A stretch of 64,000 nt of DNA from Deltaproteobacteria bacterium (GCA_020848905.1 JADLHG010000005.1:253423-317422), one strand, 5' to 3'; positions 24,902 to 34,282 are shown, counted from the first letter of the stretch. The notes: generated by a model from the letters alone, not told the origin. Numbers and translations: made by a program.

Positions 24902-24917
24902 TGCACCTCTCGTGCCA
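24902..24917 (-). promoter_or_regulatory. Sigma-54-type promoter of the 24.4-24.9 kb gene
   Basis: Minus-strand TGGCACGAGAGGTGCA: perfect TGGCACG and one mismatch (G for T) in the -12 half. The Shine-Dalgarno lies in the predicted ~15-base leader. Confidence 0.65.
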
Positions 24918-25144
24918 CGGCAGCTACCGCCGGATTCCGAGGGGATCGCCCGCTGGAGGCGGCGAAGGCGCTGGCCAGCCCTGGCACCTCCGGCCACGCG
25001 AGACGAGACCCCGTCGCCCGGACTGCACGCCCCTGCCACGGGCCCGTAGCCCCGCCCCCCCGGACGACGTATTGGGGCTGCGAGGCCGTCGGCCCGTGGC
25101 GCGTCGCCCGGACCCACGCGTCTCCACGCCGACGGAGAAGCCGC

Positions 25145-25672
25145 GTGCCCCAGCTTCGTTCCCTCAACCTCAAGCGCTGGATCGACGAGCACCGCCACCT
25201 GCTGAGGCCACCGGTCGGCAACGCGCAGGTCTACCCGGACGCGGAGTTCATCGTGATGGTGGTCGGGGGCCCGAACTCCCGGAAGGACTTCCACGTCGAC
25301 CCCGGAGAGGAGCTCTTCTTCCAGCTCGAGGGGGACATGGTCCTGCGCGTGATGGAGGACGGTCGCCCGCGCGACGTGCCGATCCGCGAGGGAGAGCTGC
25401 TCCTGCTGCCGCCGCTCGTACCGCACTCGCCGCAGCGCACCGCCGGGACCGTCGGACTCGTCGTGGAGCGGCAGCGGCGCGAGGACGAGCTCGACCTCTT
25501 GCGCTGGTACTGCGAGCGCTGCCACCGCGTGCTCCACGAAGCGAACTTTCGGCTGGTGGACATCACGACCCAGCTCAAGCCGGTGATGGAGGCCTTCTAC
25601 GCCAGCGCCACCCTCCGTACCTGCACGAGCTGCGGCCAGGTGATGGAGCCGCCTCCCCCGGCCCTCCCTTGA
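25145..25672 (+). CDS. nbaC: 3-hydroxyanthranilate 3,4-dioxygenase
   Basis: A 175-residue cupin that opens the ring of 3-hydroxyanthranilate with O2 to give 2-amino-3-carboxymuconate semialdehyde. Iron ligands are His50, Glu56 and His94 (F-H-V-D-P-G-E-E and P-H-S-P). The rubredoxin-like C-terminal metal site of the bacterial enzyme is complete: C123-x-x-C126 and C160-x-x-C163. Start is GTG 25145. First gene of a five-gene operon; its stop overlaps the start of the decarboxylase gene (TTGA). Confidence 0.92.
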   Translation: MPQLRSLNLKRWIDEHRHLLRPPVGNAQVYPDAEFIVMVVGGPNSRKDFHVDPGEELFFQLEGDMVLRVMEDGRPRDVPIREGELLLLPPLVPHSPQRTAGTVGLVVERQRREDELDLLRWYCERCHRVLHEANFRLVDITTQLKPVMEAFYASATLRTCTSCGQVMEPPPPALP

Positions 25673-26691
25673 AGGTCGACCTGCACACGCATATCCTGCC
25701 CGAGCGCTGGCCCGACCTCGAGCGGCGCTACGGCGCGGCGGGCTTTCCGCGCCTCGAGCACCACGCCCCCGGCTGCGCGCGCATCCTCGTCGGCGAGCGG
25801 GTCTTCCGCGAGCTCCAGTCGAACAGCTGGGACCCGGCCGTGCGCCTCGCCGAGTGCGACCGCGACGGCGTGCGCCTGCAGGTCCTCTCCACCGTGCCGC
25901 TCATGTTCTGCTACTGGGCGCGCCCCGCCGACGGCGCCGACCTCGCGCGGTTGCTCAACGATCACCTGGCCGAGGTGGTCGCACGCCACCCGGGGCGCTT
26001 CGTCGGCCTCGGCACGCTGCCGCTGCAGGAGCCGGAGCTCGCGGCCCGCGAGCTGGAGCGGTGCGTGCGGGACCTCGGTCTTCGCGGCGCGCAGATCGGC
26101 ACCCACGTCGGCGAGTGGAACCTGGACCACCCCGCGCTCTTTCCCGTCTTCGAGCGCGCGCAGGCCCTCGACGCCGCGCTCTTCGTCCACCCCTGGGAGA
26201 TGCTCGCCCCCGAGCGCATGACCAAGTACTGGCTCCCCTGGCTCGTGGGTATGCCGACGGAGACGACCCTCGCCATCTGCTCGGTCATCTTCGGCGGCGT
26301 CCTCGAGCGGCTGCCGCGCCTGCGCCTCGGCTTCGCGCACGGGGGCGGGGCCTTCCCGTTCACGCTCGGCCGCATCCAGCACGGCTTCGAGGTCCGCCCC
26401 GACCTCTGCGCCACCGACAACCCTCATCCGCCGCTGCGCTACCTGACGCGCCTGACCTTCGACGCGCTCGTGCACGACGCCGAGGCGCTCCGGTTCCTGA
26501 TCAAGCGGGTGGGCGTGGAGCGCGTGGCTCTCGGTTCGGACTACCCCTTCCCCCTCGGAGAGGCGCACCCCGGCGCCCTCATCGCGTCGCTCCCCGAGCT
26601 CGTCCCCGCCGAGCGCGAGCGCCTCCTCTCGGGGACCGCGCTCGAGTTCCTGGGGCTCGCCGCGGCGCAGGGGAAGGAGCGACCACGATGA
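25669..26691 (+). CDS. nbaD: 2-amino-3-carboxymuconate-6-semialdehyde decarboxylase (ACMSD)
   Basis: A 340-residue amidohydrolase-fold decarboxylase from a TTG at 25669 overlapping the previous stop. The start is fixed by the conserved opening V-D-L-H-T-H (His6 and His8 bind zinc). Other metal or active-site positions are the F-V-H-P-W-E-M histidine and the aspartate of G-S-D-Y-P-F-P-L-G. It removes CO2 from the ring-opening product, steering the pathway away from quinolinate/NAD synthesis to 2-aminomuconate semialdehyde. Its stop overlaps the kynureninase start (ATGA). Confidence 0.92.
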   Translation: MKVDLHTHILPERWPDLERRYGAAGFPRLEHHAPGCARILVGERVFRELQSNSWDPAVRLAECDRDGVRLQVLSTVPLMFCYWARPADGADLARLLNDHLAEVVARHPGRFVGLGTLPLQEPELAARELERCVRDLGLRGAQIGTHVGEWNLDHPALFPVFERAQALDAALFVHPWEMLAPERMTKYWLPWLVGMPTETTLAICSVIFGGVLERLPRLRLGFAHGGGAFPFTLGRIQHGFEVRPDLCATDNPHPPLRYLTRLTFDALVHDAEALRFLIKRVGVERVALGSDYPFPLGEAHPGALIASLPELVPAERERLLSGTALEFLGLAAAQGKERPR

Positions 26692-27995
26692 CCTCGGCCC
26701 CCACCGCCACGCCCAACGCCGCCTCGGCGTCCTTCGCCCCGACCCTCGCCGGCGCCCGCGTCCTCGACGCGACCGATCCGCTCGCCCCGCTGCGCAGCGA
26801 GTTCCTGTTCCCCCGCGCCGCGAATGGCGAACCCGCGCTCTATTTCTGCGGCAACTCGCTCGGCCTGCAGCCCCGCGGAGTCCGCGCCGCGCTCGACGAG
26901 GAGCTCGAGGACTGGGCTCGTCTGGCCGTGGACGCGCACTTCGAGGGCCGCCACCCCTGGTACAGCTACCACGAACAGTTCCGCTACAGCGGCGCACGGC
27001 TCGTGGGCGCTCGCCCCGGCGAGGTGGTGCTGATGAACAGCCTCACCGTGAACCTGCACCTGCTCCTCGCCAGCTTCTACCGGCCCACGGCGAAGCGGTA
27101 CCGGATCCTGATCGACGAGCCGGCCTTCCCCTCGGACCGCTACGTCGTGACCTCCCAGCTCGCGCACCACGGCTTCGACCCCCGCGAGGGCTTGCTCACG
27201 GTCGCACCGCGCCCCGGCGCCCACACCGTCGCCCCCGAGCAGCTCGAGGAGCTCCTCGCCAGCCGAGGGGACGAGATCGCCCTCGTGCTCCTCGGCGCAG
27301 TGAACTTCTTCTCCGGGCAGCTCTTCGACCTTCCGCGGCTCGCGCGCGCCGCACACGCCGCGGGCGCGACCTTCGGTCTCGACCTGGCCCACGCCGCGGG
27401 GAACGTGGAGCTCGCGCTGCACGACTGGGAGGTGGACTTCGCCGCCTGGTGTTCCTACAAGTACCTGAACGCGGGTCCGGGGGCCGTGGCCGGCGCCTTC
27501 GTCCACGAGCGACACGGCGCCAACCTCGCGCTGCCGCGCCTCGCCGGCTGGTGGGGCAACGACCCGGTCACCCGCTTCCAGATGCACCTCCAGCCGGAGT
27601 TCGTGCCGCGCTCCGGCGCGGAGGGCTGGCAGCTCAGCAACCCTCCGATCCTGGCCCTGGCCCCGCTGCGCAGCTCGCTCGCGCTCTTCGACCGCGTCGG
27701 GATGCCTGCGCTGCGCCAGAAGTCCGAGCGCCTCACCGGCTACCTCGAGTTTCTCCTCGACCGGCTCCCCGGGGGGACGCTCGAGCTCATCACGCCGCGC
27801 ACCCCCGCGGCGCGCGGTTGCCAGCTCTCCCTCCTCGTGCGCAAGGATCCGGAGCGCCTCAAGGCCGCCCTCACAGCCGGCGGCGCGGTCTGCGACTTCC
27901 GCCCGCCGAACGTGCTGCGCGTCGCCCCCGTGCCTCTCTACAACCGCTTCGAAGACGTCTTCCGCCTCTTCGAGCTGCTCAGGCAAGCGAGCTGA
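26688..27995 (+). CDS. kynU: Kynureninase
   Basis: A 435-residue PLP enzyme of fold type I that cleaves kynurenine or 3-hydroxykynurenine to (3-hydroxy)anthranilate and alanine. The PLP lysine is Lys258 in W-C-S-Y-K-Y-L-N-A-G-P-G; N-S-L-G-L-Q-P near residue 57 and D-L-A-H-A-A-G-N near 232 are family positions. The ATG at 26688 overlaps the upstream stop by ATGA. Full length for the family (about 415-465). Confidence 0.94.
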   Translation: MTSAPTATPNAASASFAPTLAGARVLDATDPLAPLRSEFLFPRAANGEPALYFCGNSLGLQPRGVRAALDEELEDWARLAVDAHFEGRHPWYSYHEQFRYSGARLVGARPGEVVLMNSLTVNLHLLLASFYRPTAKRYRILIDEPAFPSDRYVVTSQLAHHGFDPREGLLTVAPRPGAHTVAPEQLEELLASRGDEIALVLLGAVNFFSGQLFDLPRLARAAHAAGATFGLDLAHAAGNVELALHDWEVDFAAWCSYKYLNAGPGAVAGAFVHERHGANLALPRLAGWWGNDPVTRFQMHLQPEFVPRSGAEGWQLSNPPILALAPLRSSLALFDRVGMPALRQKSERLTGYLEFLLDRLPGGTLELITPRTPAARGCQLSLLVRKDPERLKAALTAGGAVCDFRPPNVLRVAPVPLYNRFEDVFRLFELLRQAS

Positions 27996-27999
27996 GAGC

Positions 28000-29343
28000 A
28001 TGTCCACTTCGTATCGGGACACACGCGTCACCGTCGCCGGCGCGGGCCTCGGCGGCACCCTCGCCGCCACGATGCTGGCCCAGCTCGGGTTCGAGGTGGA
28101 GCTCTTCGAGCGCCGCGCCGACCTGCGCGCGTCCCAGGCCGAGCGCGGCCGCTCGATCAACCTGGCCGTCTCGGCGCGCGGGATCCACGCCCTCGAACAG
28201 GTAGGGCTGGCGCAGGAGATCCTGGAGCACGCCATCCCGATGCGCGGGCGCATGCTGCACCAGGCGGACGGCACGACGAGCTACCTGCCCTACAGCGCGA
28301 GCGGGAAGGAGGCCATCTGGTCCTTCTCGCGCACCGGGCTCAACCAGGCGCTCCTCGACGCGGCCGAACGCCTGCCGAACCTCTCGCTCCGCTTTCGGCA
28401 CCGCTGCACCGATGCGGACCTCGCCACGGGGAGCGCCACGTTCCTCGACGAGGCGACAGGGCAGACGTTCGAAAACCACAACGCCTTCCTCGTCGGGGCG
28501 GACGGTGCCTTCTCGGCCGTGCGACGCGCCATGCAGCGCCTCGACCGCTTCGACTACCGGCAGGACTTCCTCTCGCACGGCTACAAGGAGCTCACCATCC
28601 CCGCCCGGAGCGGTGGTGGATTCGCCCTCGACCCGCACGCGCTGCACATCTGGCCCCGCGGCTCGTTCATGATGATCGCGCTCCCCAACCGGGACGAATC
28701 CTTCACCTGCACCATCTTCTGGCCCTTCGAAGGGCCCGACAGCTTCGCCGAGCTCGTCACGCCGGGCCGCGTCCGCGCCTTCTTCGAGCGGCACTTCGCC
28801 GACGCCGTGCCGCTGATGCCCACGCTGATCGAGGACTTCATCTCGAACCCCACGAGCTCCCTCGTCACGGTCCGCTGCGCCCCCTGGTACGTCAGCGACA
28901 AGATCGTGCTCCTCGGGGACGCGGCGCACGCCGTGGTCCCTTTCTACGGCCAGGGGATGAACGCGTCGTTCGAGGACTGCGTGGTGCTGAAGGAGTGCCT
29001 CGTCCAGCACGAGCTGGACTTCGGCGCGGCGTTTCGCACGTACTTCGCGCGGCGCAAGCCGCACGTCGACGCGCTCGCCGAGCTGGCCATCGGCAACTTT
29101 CTCGAGATGCGCGACAAGGTCGCGTCCCGCTGGTTCAGGGGGCGCAAGCACCTCGAGCACCTGCTGCAGCGGCTGCTCCCCTTCTGGTACCTGCCGCTCT
29201 ACGACATGGTGAGCTTCACCCGCATCCCCTACGGCGACGCGGTGGCGCGCGCCCGTCACCAGGACCGCACCGTGCTCGGCGCGGCTCTCGGTCTCGGCCT
29301 GCTCCTCGCCAGCGCCGCCCTGCTCTTCGGAGTCCTGCGATGA
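28000..29343 (+). CDS. kmo: Kynurenine 3-monooxygenase
   Basis: A 447-residue FAD-dependent aromatic hydroxylase that makes 3-hydroxykynurenine with NADPH and O2. FAD motifs: G-A-G-L-G-G at residues 12-17, E-R-R at 33-36, D-G about 167 (G-A-D-G-A-F-S) and G-D-A-A-H-A-V-V-P-F about 307. The C-terminus carries a membrane segment (about residues 424-446), as in the membrane-anchored eukaryotic enzyme. It starts four bases after kynU and overlaps the dioxygenase start (ATGA). Confidence 0.93.
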   Translation: MSTSYRDTRVTVAGAGLGGTLAATMLAQLGFEVELFERRADLRASQAERGRSINLAVSARGIHALEQVGLAQEILEHAIPMRGRMLHQADGTTSYLPYSASGKEAIWSFSRTGLNQALLDAAERLPNLSLRFRHRCTDADLATGSATFLDEATGQTFENHNAFLVGADGAFSAVRRAMQRLDRFDYRQDFLSHGYKELTIPARSGGGFALDPHALHIWPRGSFMMIALPNRDESFTCTIFWPFEGPDSFAELVTPGRVRAFFERHFADAVPLMPTLIEDFISNPTSSLVTVRCAPWYVSDKIVLLGDAAHAVVPFYGQGMNASFEDCVVLKECLVQHELDFGAAFRTYFARRKPHVDALAELAIGNFLEMRDKVASRWFRGRKHLEHLLQRLLPFWYLPLYDMVSFTRIPYGDAVARARHQDRTVLGAALGLGLLLASAALLFGVLR

Positions 29344-30131
29344 CCAGCAAGCACGTCACCTATCAAAGCTACCTGAAGCTCGATCAGCTCCTGGCCCTGC
29401 AAGCGGCCAGCTCCGAGCCGCCCGAACACGACGAGCTCCTCTTCATCGTGATCCACCAGGTCTACGAGCTCTGGTTCAAGCTCACGCTCCACGAGCTGGA
29501 CAAGGTCCATCGCGATCTGCGCAACGGCGAGCTCTTCGACGCCATCGCCGGGCTGAAGCGCGTGCGCACGATCCTGAAGACGCTCGTGGGCCAGCTCGAC
29601 GTCCTCGAGACCATGACCCCCATCTCCTTCGCCAGCTTCCGGCACCGGCTCGAGGCTTCGTCGGGCTTCCAGTCGGTGCAGTTCCGCGAGCTGGAGTACC
29701 TCCTCGGCTACAAGCGCCCCGAGATGCTCGTGCACTACGAGAAGGGGACGCCGTCCTACGCCCAGCTCGAACGCCGCCTCGACGATCCATCGCTGATGGA
29801 CGCGCTCTATCACTTCCTCGAGGGACGCGGCGCCGAGATCCCGAAGGAGCTCCTGACGCGGAACCGCCGCCAGCCCACCGAGCCGAGCGAGGCGTTTCAG
29901 CGCGAGCTCCTGCGGCTGTACCGGGACGAGCAGGATCTGGCAGTGCTCCTCGAGCTCCTGACCGACCTCGACGAGGGCCTGCAGGAGTGGCGCTACCGGC
30001 ACGTGAAGATGGTCGAGCGCACCATCGGCACGAAGAGCGGCACGGGGGGCTCCTCGGGCGTCGCCTTCTTGCAGAAGTCCCTCTTCAAACCCGTCTTTCC
30101 GGACCTCTGGGCCCTCCGCAACCTCCTCTGA
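29340..30131 (+). CDS. kynA: Tryptophan 2,3-dioxygenase
   Basis: A 263-residue heme dioxygenase that opens the indole ring of L-tryptophan to N-formylkynurenine, the first step. Family blocks are clear: Y-Q-S-Y-L-K-L-D-Q-L-L, the H-D-E-L-L-F-I-V-I-H-Q-V-Y-E-L-W-F-K helix, and the C-terminal G-T-G-G-S-S-G-V-A-F-L segment that closes over the substrate. Length and start (ATG 29340, overlapping the kmo stop) fit the bacterial family. Last gene of the operon. Confidence 0.94.
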   Translation: MTSKHVTYQSYLKLDQLLALQAASSEPPEHDELLFIVIHQVYELWFKLTLHELDKVHRDLRNGELFDAIAGLKRVRTILKTLVGQLDVLETMTPISFASFRHRLEASSGFQSVQFRELEYLLGYKRPEMLVHYEKGTPSYAQLERRLDDPSLMDALYHFLEGRGAEIPKELLTRNRRQPTEPSEAFQRELLRLYRDEQDLAVLLELLTDLDEGLQEWRYRHVKMVERTIGTKSGTGGSSGVAFLQKSLFKPVFPDLWALRNLL

Positions 30132-30275
30132 CGAGGGGCCGACGCGACGAACGCTCCCCCTGCCCCTGAGGTGCCCACGGGAGTCCGCGTTGACTCCGCG
30201 CGCAGGCCTCCGGTTCCGAGTGTCCCGCCCGCGGGCGGAGCGGCACAGAGTCGTGGGGGCCCATGGTCCGACCCG

Positions 30276-30291
30276 TGGCACGCGCGGTGCA
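30276..30291 (+). promoter_or_regulatory. Sigma-54-type promoter before the C25-like lipoprotein gene
   Basis: TGGCACGCGCGGTGCA: perfect TGGCACG, GTGCA for TTGCA, exact spacing. Start of transcription would be about two bases before the ATG at 30304, implying a nearly leaderless message. Confidence 0.5.
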
Positions 30292-30303
30292 TCGCCTCCC
30301 GCC

Positions 30304-32010
30304 ATGCCGCAGCATCCCTGCCGGACCCCGGCCGTCCTCGTCCTTGGCCTCGCACTCCCCCTTGCGATGGCCCTCGCGGCCTGTGCACCGGATCCTGACG
30401 GTTCGGGCCGGCCCCGCTCCGCGCAGCAGACGGGCCGCTACTTCCCGCCGGGCTGCAACGGCCCCATCGAGAGCTGCGTCCCGGTCACCTCCTGGGTGGG
30501 ACCGGGGCAGGCGGGAACGCACCAGCAGGACCGCGCCGCCTTCACGCAGCGGCAGCCCGCGGGGAGCGAAACGAAGATCTCCCCGCAGGCGTCGGTGCAG
30601 CGCGCAGCGGAGGGCAGTGCTCCACTCGTGCTGCTGCTCGTGAATCAGCGCCTCGCCGCGCCGCTCGGGCCGCGGCTCGAGCGCTACCGGCGCGACCTCG
30701 AGGCCGAGGGCTTTCTCGTCGAGCAGGAGTGGGTCACGGTCGTCGCGGGCACCACTCCGCAGGGGATCAAAGACCGCCTCCTCGCGCGGGCGACGCGGGG
30801 GCTCGTCGGGGCCGTGCTCGTCGGGGATTTCCCCACCGCCTGGTACCGTCACGCGAACGACTTCGACGGGGCGACGGTGGAGTTTCCGATCGATCTCTTC
30901 TTCATGGACCTGGATGGCGCGTGGACCGAGCTCGGCCCCGGCCTCTACGGCGCGCACACCGGCAACGTGGCGCCCGAGGTCTTCGTCGGCCGCATCCAGG
31001 CCCACAACCTCTCGGCCGAAGGGACCGAGTCGGACCTCCTCGCGGGCTACTTCGACCGCAACCACATCTATCGCACGGGGGGGAGCACCCTGCCCGACGT
31101 GGCGCTGGCCTATCAGGACGACGACTGGACCGCGGCCGGCTTCTCGAACACGCTCGCCGAGGCGTACGGCGCCTTGACGCAGGTCCTCGCCCCGGCGGCG
31201 ACCACCGCCGCGGACTACGGCGCGCGACTCGACCACGGCTGGGGCGCGAACGAAGGCTCCACCTACGTGCACCTGATGGCGCACTCGTATCCGCACGGGC
31301 ACTGGTTCAAGACCTCGAGCCCGGACTGGTTTTACCAGAGCCATCTGGTGGCGAACGCCCGGCGCACGCACTTCTTCAACCTCTTCAACTGCTCGGGGGC
31401 GCGCCACACCGAGGCGAATTACTTCGGCGGGCTCTATGTGTTCGGGCGCGGCCAGGGGCTCGGTGCCGTCGGGCCCACCAAGACCGGCGCCATGCTGGTC
31501 TTCGAGGACTACTACCAGCCGCTGGCCACGCGCGTGACCTTCGGCGAGGCGTATCGCTCCTGGTTCCAGCGCCGCGCCGAGGGGGGCTTCGACGACGGCG
31601 AGAAGAGCTGGTACTACGGCATGACCTACCTCGGGGACCCCACGCTGCGCGCGAAGGGGGCGCACCACAGCGCGATGGCGCTCTCCACGAGCGTGCTCTC
31701 GCACCTGGCCGACGCCGCGACCGGGCCGCGCCGCTACCGCGTCTCCGTGCGCACCACGACCGGCGCGCCGCTCGCCTTCGGCGTGACCGTGCCCCCCGAG
31801 GCCGCGAGCTGGCTCACCGCGCAGACCGACGGTGCGAGCCAGCTCGAGCTCACGGTGGATGCGACGGCGCTCCCCCTCGGGATCCACAGCGCCTCCGTCC
31901 AGGTGACCAGCCCCACCGCCGGCCTCCTGCGCCCCGACCAGACGATCGCGGTCACCGTGACCCGCGTGCCGAAGGTCTTCTCGGTGTTCATGCCGCTCCT
32001 GCAGCGGTAG
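30304..32010 (+). CDS. Lipoprotein with a caspase/gingipain-like (C25-type) domain
   Basis: A 568-residue protein from ATG 30304 with a type II signal peptide (L-A-A-C, Cys24). The central region has V-L-V-G-D-F, R-I-Q-A and V-H-L-M-A-H-S followed by a His-rich H-G-H, then F-N-L-F-N-C-S-G-A-R-H. A His after a hydrophobic strand and a Cys after the next match the clan CD dyad of gingipain-like peptidases; this is inference from pattern. The C-terminal 120 residues are beta-rich, Ig-like. It lies between the dioxygenase and formamidase genes but has its own promoter-like site and is probably not part of tryptophan breakdown. Confidence 0.6.
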   Translation: MPQHPCRTPAVLVLGLALPLAMALAACAPDPDGSGRPRSAQQTGRYFPPGCNGPIESCVPVTSWVGPGQAGTHQQDRAAFTQRQPAGSETKISPQASVQRAAEGSAPLVLLLVNQRLAAPLGPRLERYRRDLEAEGFLVEQEWVTVVAGTTPQGIKDRLLARATRGLVGAVLVGDFPTAWYRHANDFDGATVEFPIDLFFMDLDGAWTELGPGLYGAHTGNVAPEVFVGRIQAHNLSAEGTESDLLAGYFDRNHIYRTGGSTLPDVALAYQDDDWTAAGFSNTLAEAYGALTQVLAPAATTAADYGARLDHGWGANEGSTYVHLMAHSYPHGHWFKTSSPDWFYQSHLVANARRTHFFNLFNCSGARHTEANYFGGLYVFGRGQGLGAVGPTKTGAMLVFEDYYQPLATRVTFGEAYRSWFQRRAEGGFDDGEKSWYYGMTYLGDPTLRAKGAHHSAMALSTSVLSHLADAATGPRRYRVSVRTTTGAPLAFGVTVPPEAASWLTAQTDGASQLELTVDATALPLGIHSASVQVTSPTAGLLRPDQTIAVTVTRVPKVFSVFMPLLQR

Positions 32011-32020
32011 CCTCTCGCGG

Positions 32021-32641
32021 ATGCTCTACGATCTCAGTCCCCCGCTGACCCCGGGCAGCGCGGTGTGGCCCGGCGACACGCCCCTCTCGCGCGAGGTGCT
32101 GGCCGACCTCGCCCGCGGCGACAACCTCACGCTCTCCTCGCTGCACGCGACCGTGCACCTCGGCGCGCACGCCGATGCCCCGAGCCATTACGGCAAGGGC
32201 GCTCCGAGCATCGAGGCCCGCTCCCTCGAGCCCTACCTCGGCCCGTGCCAGGTGCTGCGCGTGCCTGGCATGCGCGGGCGCCGCATTCCGCCGGACGCGC
32301 TTCCCGCGCGGCTCGAGGCCCCCCGCGTACTCCTCTGCACGGGCACCTTCCCCGACCCGGAACGCTTCGCCGAGGACTTCGCCGCGCTCGGCCCCGAGCT
32401 GGTGGAGCGGCTCGCGCGCGAGGGCGTCGTGCTCGTGGGCCTCGACACTCCCAGCGTGGATCCGTTCAGCTCGAAGGCCCTCGAGAGCCACCAGGCCTGC
32501 CTCGCGCACGATCTCTCGGTGCTCGAGGGGCTCGTGCTCTCGCACGTGCCCGAAGGCCTCTACGAGCTCATCGCGCTGCCACTACCCCTCGTGGGCTTCG
32601 ACGCGAGTCCGGTGCGCGCGGTGCTGCGCACGCGGGAGTAA
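32021..32641 (+). CDS. kynB: Kynurenine formamidase (arylformamidase, cyclase family)
   Basis: A 206-residue metal-dependent hydrolase that turns N-formylkynurenine into kynurenine and formate. The metal motif H-x-G-x-H-x-D-x-P-x-H is intact (H-L-G-A-H-A-D-A-P-S-H, about residues 47-57), as is the opening D-L-S-P-P-L-x-P and the late L-D-T-P-S-V-D-P and L-P-L-P-L-V-G-F-D-A-S-P. It begins ten bases after the lipoprotein gene and supplies the second step of the pathway encoded just upstream. Confidence 0.92.
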   Translation: MLYDLSPPLTPGSAVWPGDTPLSREVLADLARGDNLTLSSLHATVHLGAHADAPSHYGKGAPSIEARSLEPYLGPCQVLRVPGMRGRRIPPDALPARLEAPRVLLCTGTFPDPERFAEDFAALGPELVERLAREGVVLVGLDTPSVDPFSSKALESHQACLAHDLSVLEGLVLSHVPEGLYELIALPLPLVGFDASPVRAVLRTRE

Positions 32642-32755
32642 GTCCCACGCGGCGCGCCGGAGCTGGTCGCAGCGGTAGCCGGATCGGCTGGCTCCCGTGG
32701 CCCCCGTACCGGCGCACCGTCCGCGGCAAGTACGCCTGATTCCAGAGCATCGTCG

Positions 32756-32771
32756 CGGCACGCACCGTGCA
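32756..32771 (+). promoter_or_regulatory. Candidate sigma-54 promoter of the 32.8 kb gene
   Basis: CGGCACGCACCGTGCA: GGCACG intact, GTGCA for TTGCA, exact spacing. The start of transcription would be within two bases of the ATG at 32784. Confidence 0.45.
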
Positions 32772-32783
32772 GTAGCCCCGCGC

Positions 32784-33509
32784 ATGACTCCACGAACCCG
32801 AATCGGCCTCCTCGCCCTCGTCTGCCTGTGCGCCCTCCCCCAGCTCGCGCTGGCCTTGGATGCTCCGGGCCCCCCGGCGCGCAGCCGCAAGGAGCAGGCG
32901 CAGCGGAACCGCGAGGTGCGGCACACCCTGCGTCTGGTCCGGGAAGTCCGCGTGCTGATGCGCACGGACCCGAAGGCCGCGTCCCGGCTCTTCGGCCAGC
33001 TCTCGAATCCGCTGGCTGATGCCACCATTCAGGTGAAGCTCGACGCGCTCCGCCTGGAGCTACCCAAGGCCGAGCGACGCAAGGCGCAGGTGGACGCGGG
33101 CCAGCACAAGATCAGCAGCATCGCGATCGCCGTCCGGTCGGGCTACCACACCGACGCCCTGACTAACATCGCCCGCCTCCTCGACGGCGCGAAGGGTGAG
33201 GAACCCTCCTTCGTCCTCACGAAGGAGATGGCGCGCACCGTCCGCGAGCTGGCCTTCAACGCGTACCTCGGCGAGCTCCGGGACACGCTCAGGTCCCTGC
33301 AGTCCACTCAGCGGATCGTGAACACGTACACGGCGGCCCGCCTGGCGAAGCGGCTGACCGAGGTGGAGGCCGTCGCGGCGATGGCCCCGATTACGGGCCT
33401 GCCCAAGTCCGTCACGCCGGCCGACCGCGAAGCGGTCAAGCAGCTCCGTTCAACGATCAATCAGCTCGCCGTGGAGCTCCGGGTCTACGCCGCGGAGCAC
33501 CTGCGCTAG
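32784..33509 (+). CDS. Exported helical protein of unknown function
   Basis: A 241-residue protein from ATG 32784 with a signal peptide ending L-A-L-A-L-D (about residue 25). The mature part is basic, strongly helical and heptad-like throughout, without cysteines. No family recognised. It ends in a 4-base CTAG overlap with the convergent lipoprotein gene. Confidence 0.6.
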   Translation: MTPRTRIGLLALVCLCALPQLALALDAPGPPARSRKEQAQRNREVRHTLRLVREVRVLMRTDPKAASRLFGQLSNPLADATIQVKLDALRLELPKAERRKAQVDAGQHKISSIAIAVRSGYHTDALTNIARLLDGAKGEEPSFVLTKEMARTVRELAFNAYLGELRDTLRSLQSTQRIVNTYTAARLAKRLTEVEAVAAMAPITGLPKSVTPADREAVKQLRSTINQLAVELRVYAAEHLR

Positions 33510-34282
33510 GGAATTCCCCCGACCTTCGCCGCGCAGAAGTAGCGCGGACCCCCGCTGCCGTTCACCGTCACGCACACCTTCCCCGCCGCGCAGTTCGGGT
33601 TCTTGCCGTTCGCGTTGTCGGCCGGGTCGCAGACCGCGCAGACCATCGTGTCGTCCACGCAGGCCGAACGAGAGGGGTCGAGCGCAGCGCAATGCTCGCC
33701 GAAGAGGCAGCCCACGCAGGCGCCGTCGTCGACGTTGCACTGGCCCCTCCCACAGTGCGAGTCGGCGAAGTAGAAGCAGTCCTTCTCCGGGTCGCCGGGA
33801 CACCGTCCGGGCTCGAAATTGAACTTCGCGGTCACGCGCTCGATCGCGTCGCCCCAGGCGATCTCCACGCGGTCGACATTCCCCGTGCCGCCGTCGAAGA
33901 AGAGCAGCCCCGCCGGATCGGTGTCGCTATTGCAGCGCCCGTCGCTATCGGCGTCCACGTAGAACACGAAGAGGTAGTTCTTGCCGGCCTGGGTCAGCCC
34001 CCGGCCCACGAGGGAGAAGCTGTCTCGATGTGGCACCGGGATACGTCCGGTCGCGATCCTCTTGTGCGCTCCACGGTCGTATAGGGCATAGCGCATCCGC
34101 TTGCCGGCGACTTCGCGAAACCCCGTGGCCTTGAGGATCAGGGAACGGAGGGGCCAGGGACCGTTCGGCCCGAGCTCGAAGCTGAGCGCGGTCTCGGCCT
34201 CGCGCTCGAGGCTGGCGGGCTCGGTGGGCTCTCCGGTGCAGGCGGCGAAAAGAACGATGCCGGCCATGGCGAGGCTGCGCAT
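33506..34282 (-). CDS. Lipoprotein with a cysteine-rich C-terminal domain
   Basis: A 258-residue protein with a type II signal peptide (V-L-F-A-A-C, Cys15). Residues about 30-160 form a beta-rich domain with a D-A-D-S-D-G-x-C calcium-loop-like motif. From about 165 on there are twelve cysteines in a pattern like C-G-R-G-Q-C and C-V-G-C, ending A-A-K-V-G-G-I-P. Function unknown; probably outer-surface. Upstream (34283-34481) is about 200 bases with no gene and only a weak GG-N10-GC site. Confidence 0.65.
   Translation of the reverse strand: MRSLAMAGIVLFAACTGEPTEPASLEREAETALSFELGPNGPWPLRSLILKATGFREVAGKRMRYALYDRGAHKRIATGRIPVPHRDSFSLVGRGLTQAGKNYLFVFYVDADSDGRCNSDTDPAGLLFFDGGTGNVDRVEIAWGDAIERVTAKFNFEPGRCPGDPEKDCFYFADSHCGRGQCNVDDGACVGCLFGEHCAALDPSRSACVDDTMVCAVCDPADNANGKNPNCAAGKVCVTVNGSGGPRYFCAAKVGGIP

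Noticed and set aside
24877-25144. Sigma-54 promoter for the tryptophan operon
   Set aside because: TGGCAC occurs in the gap but without a correctly spaced TGC toward the operon; the only good site points to the divergent gene.
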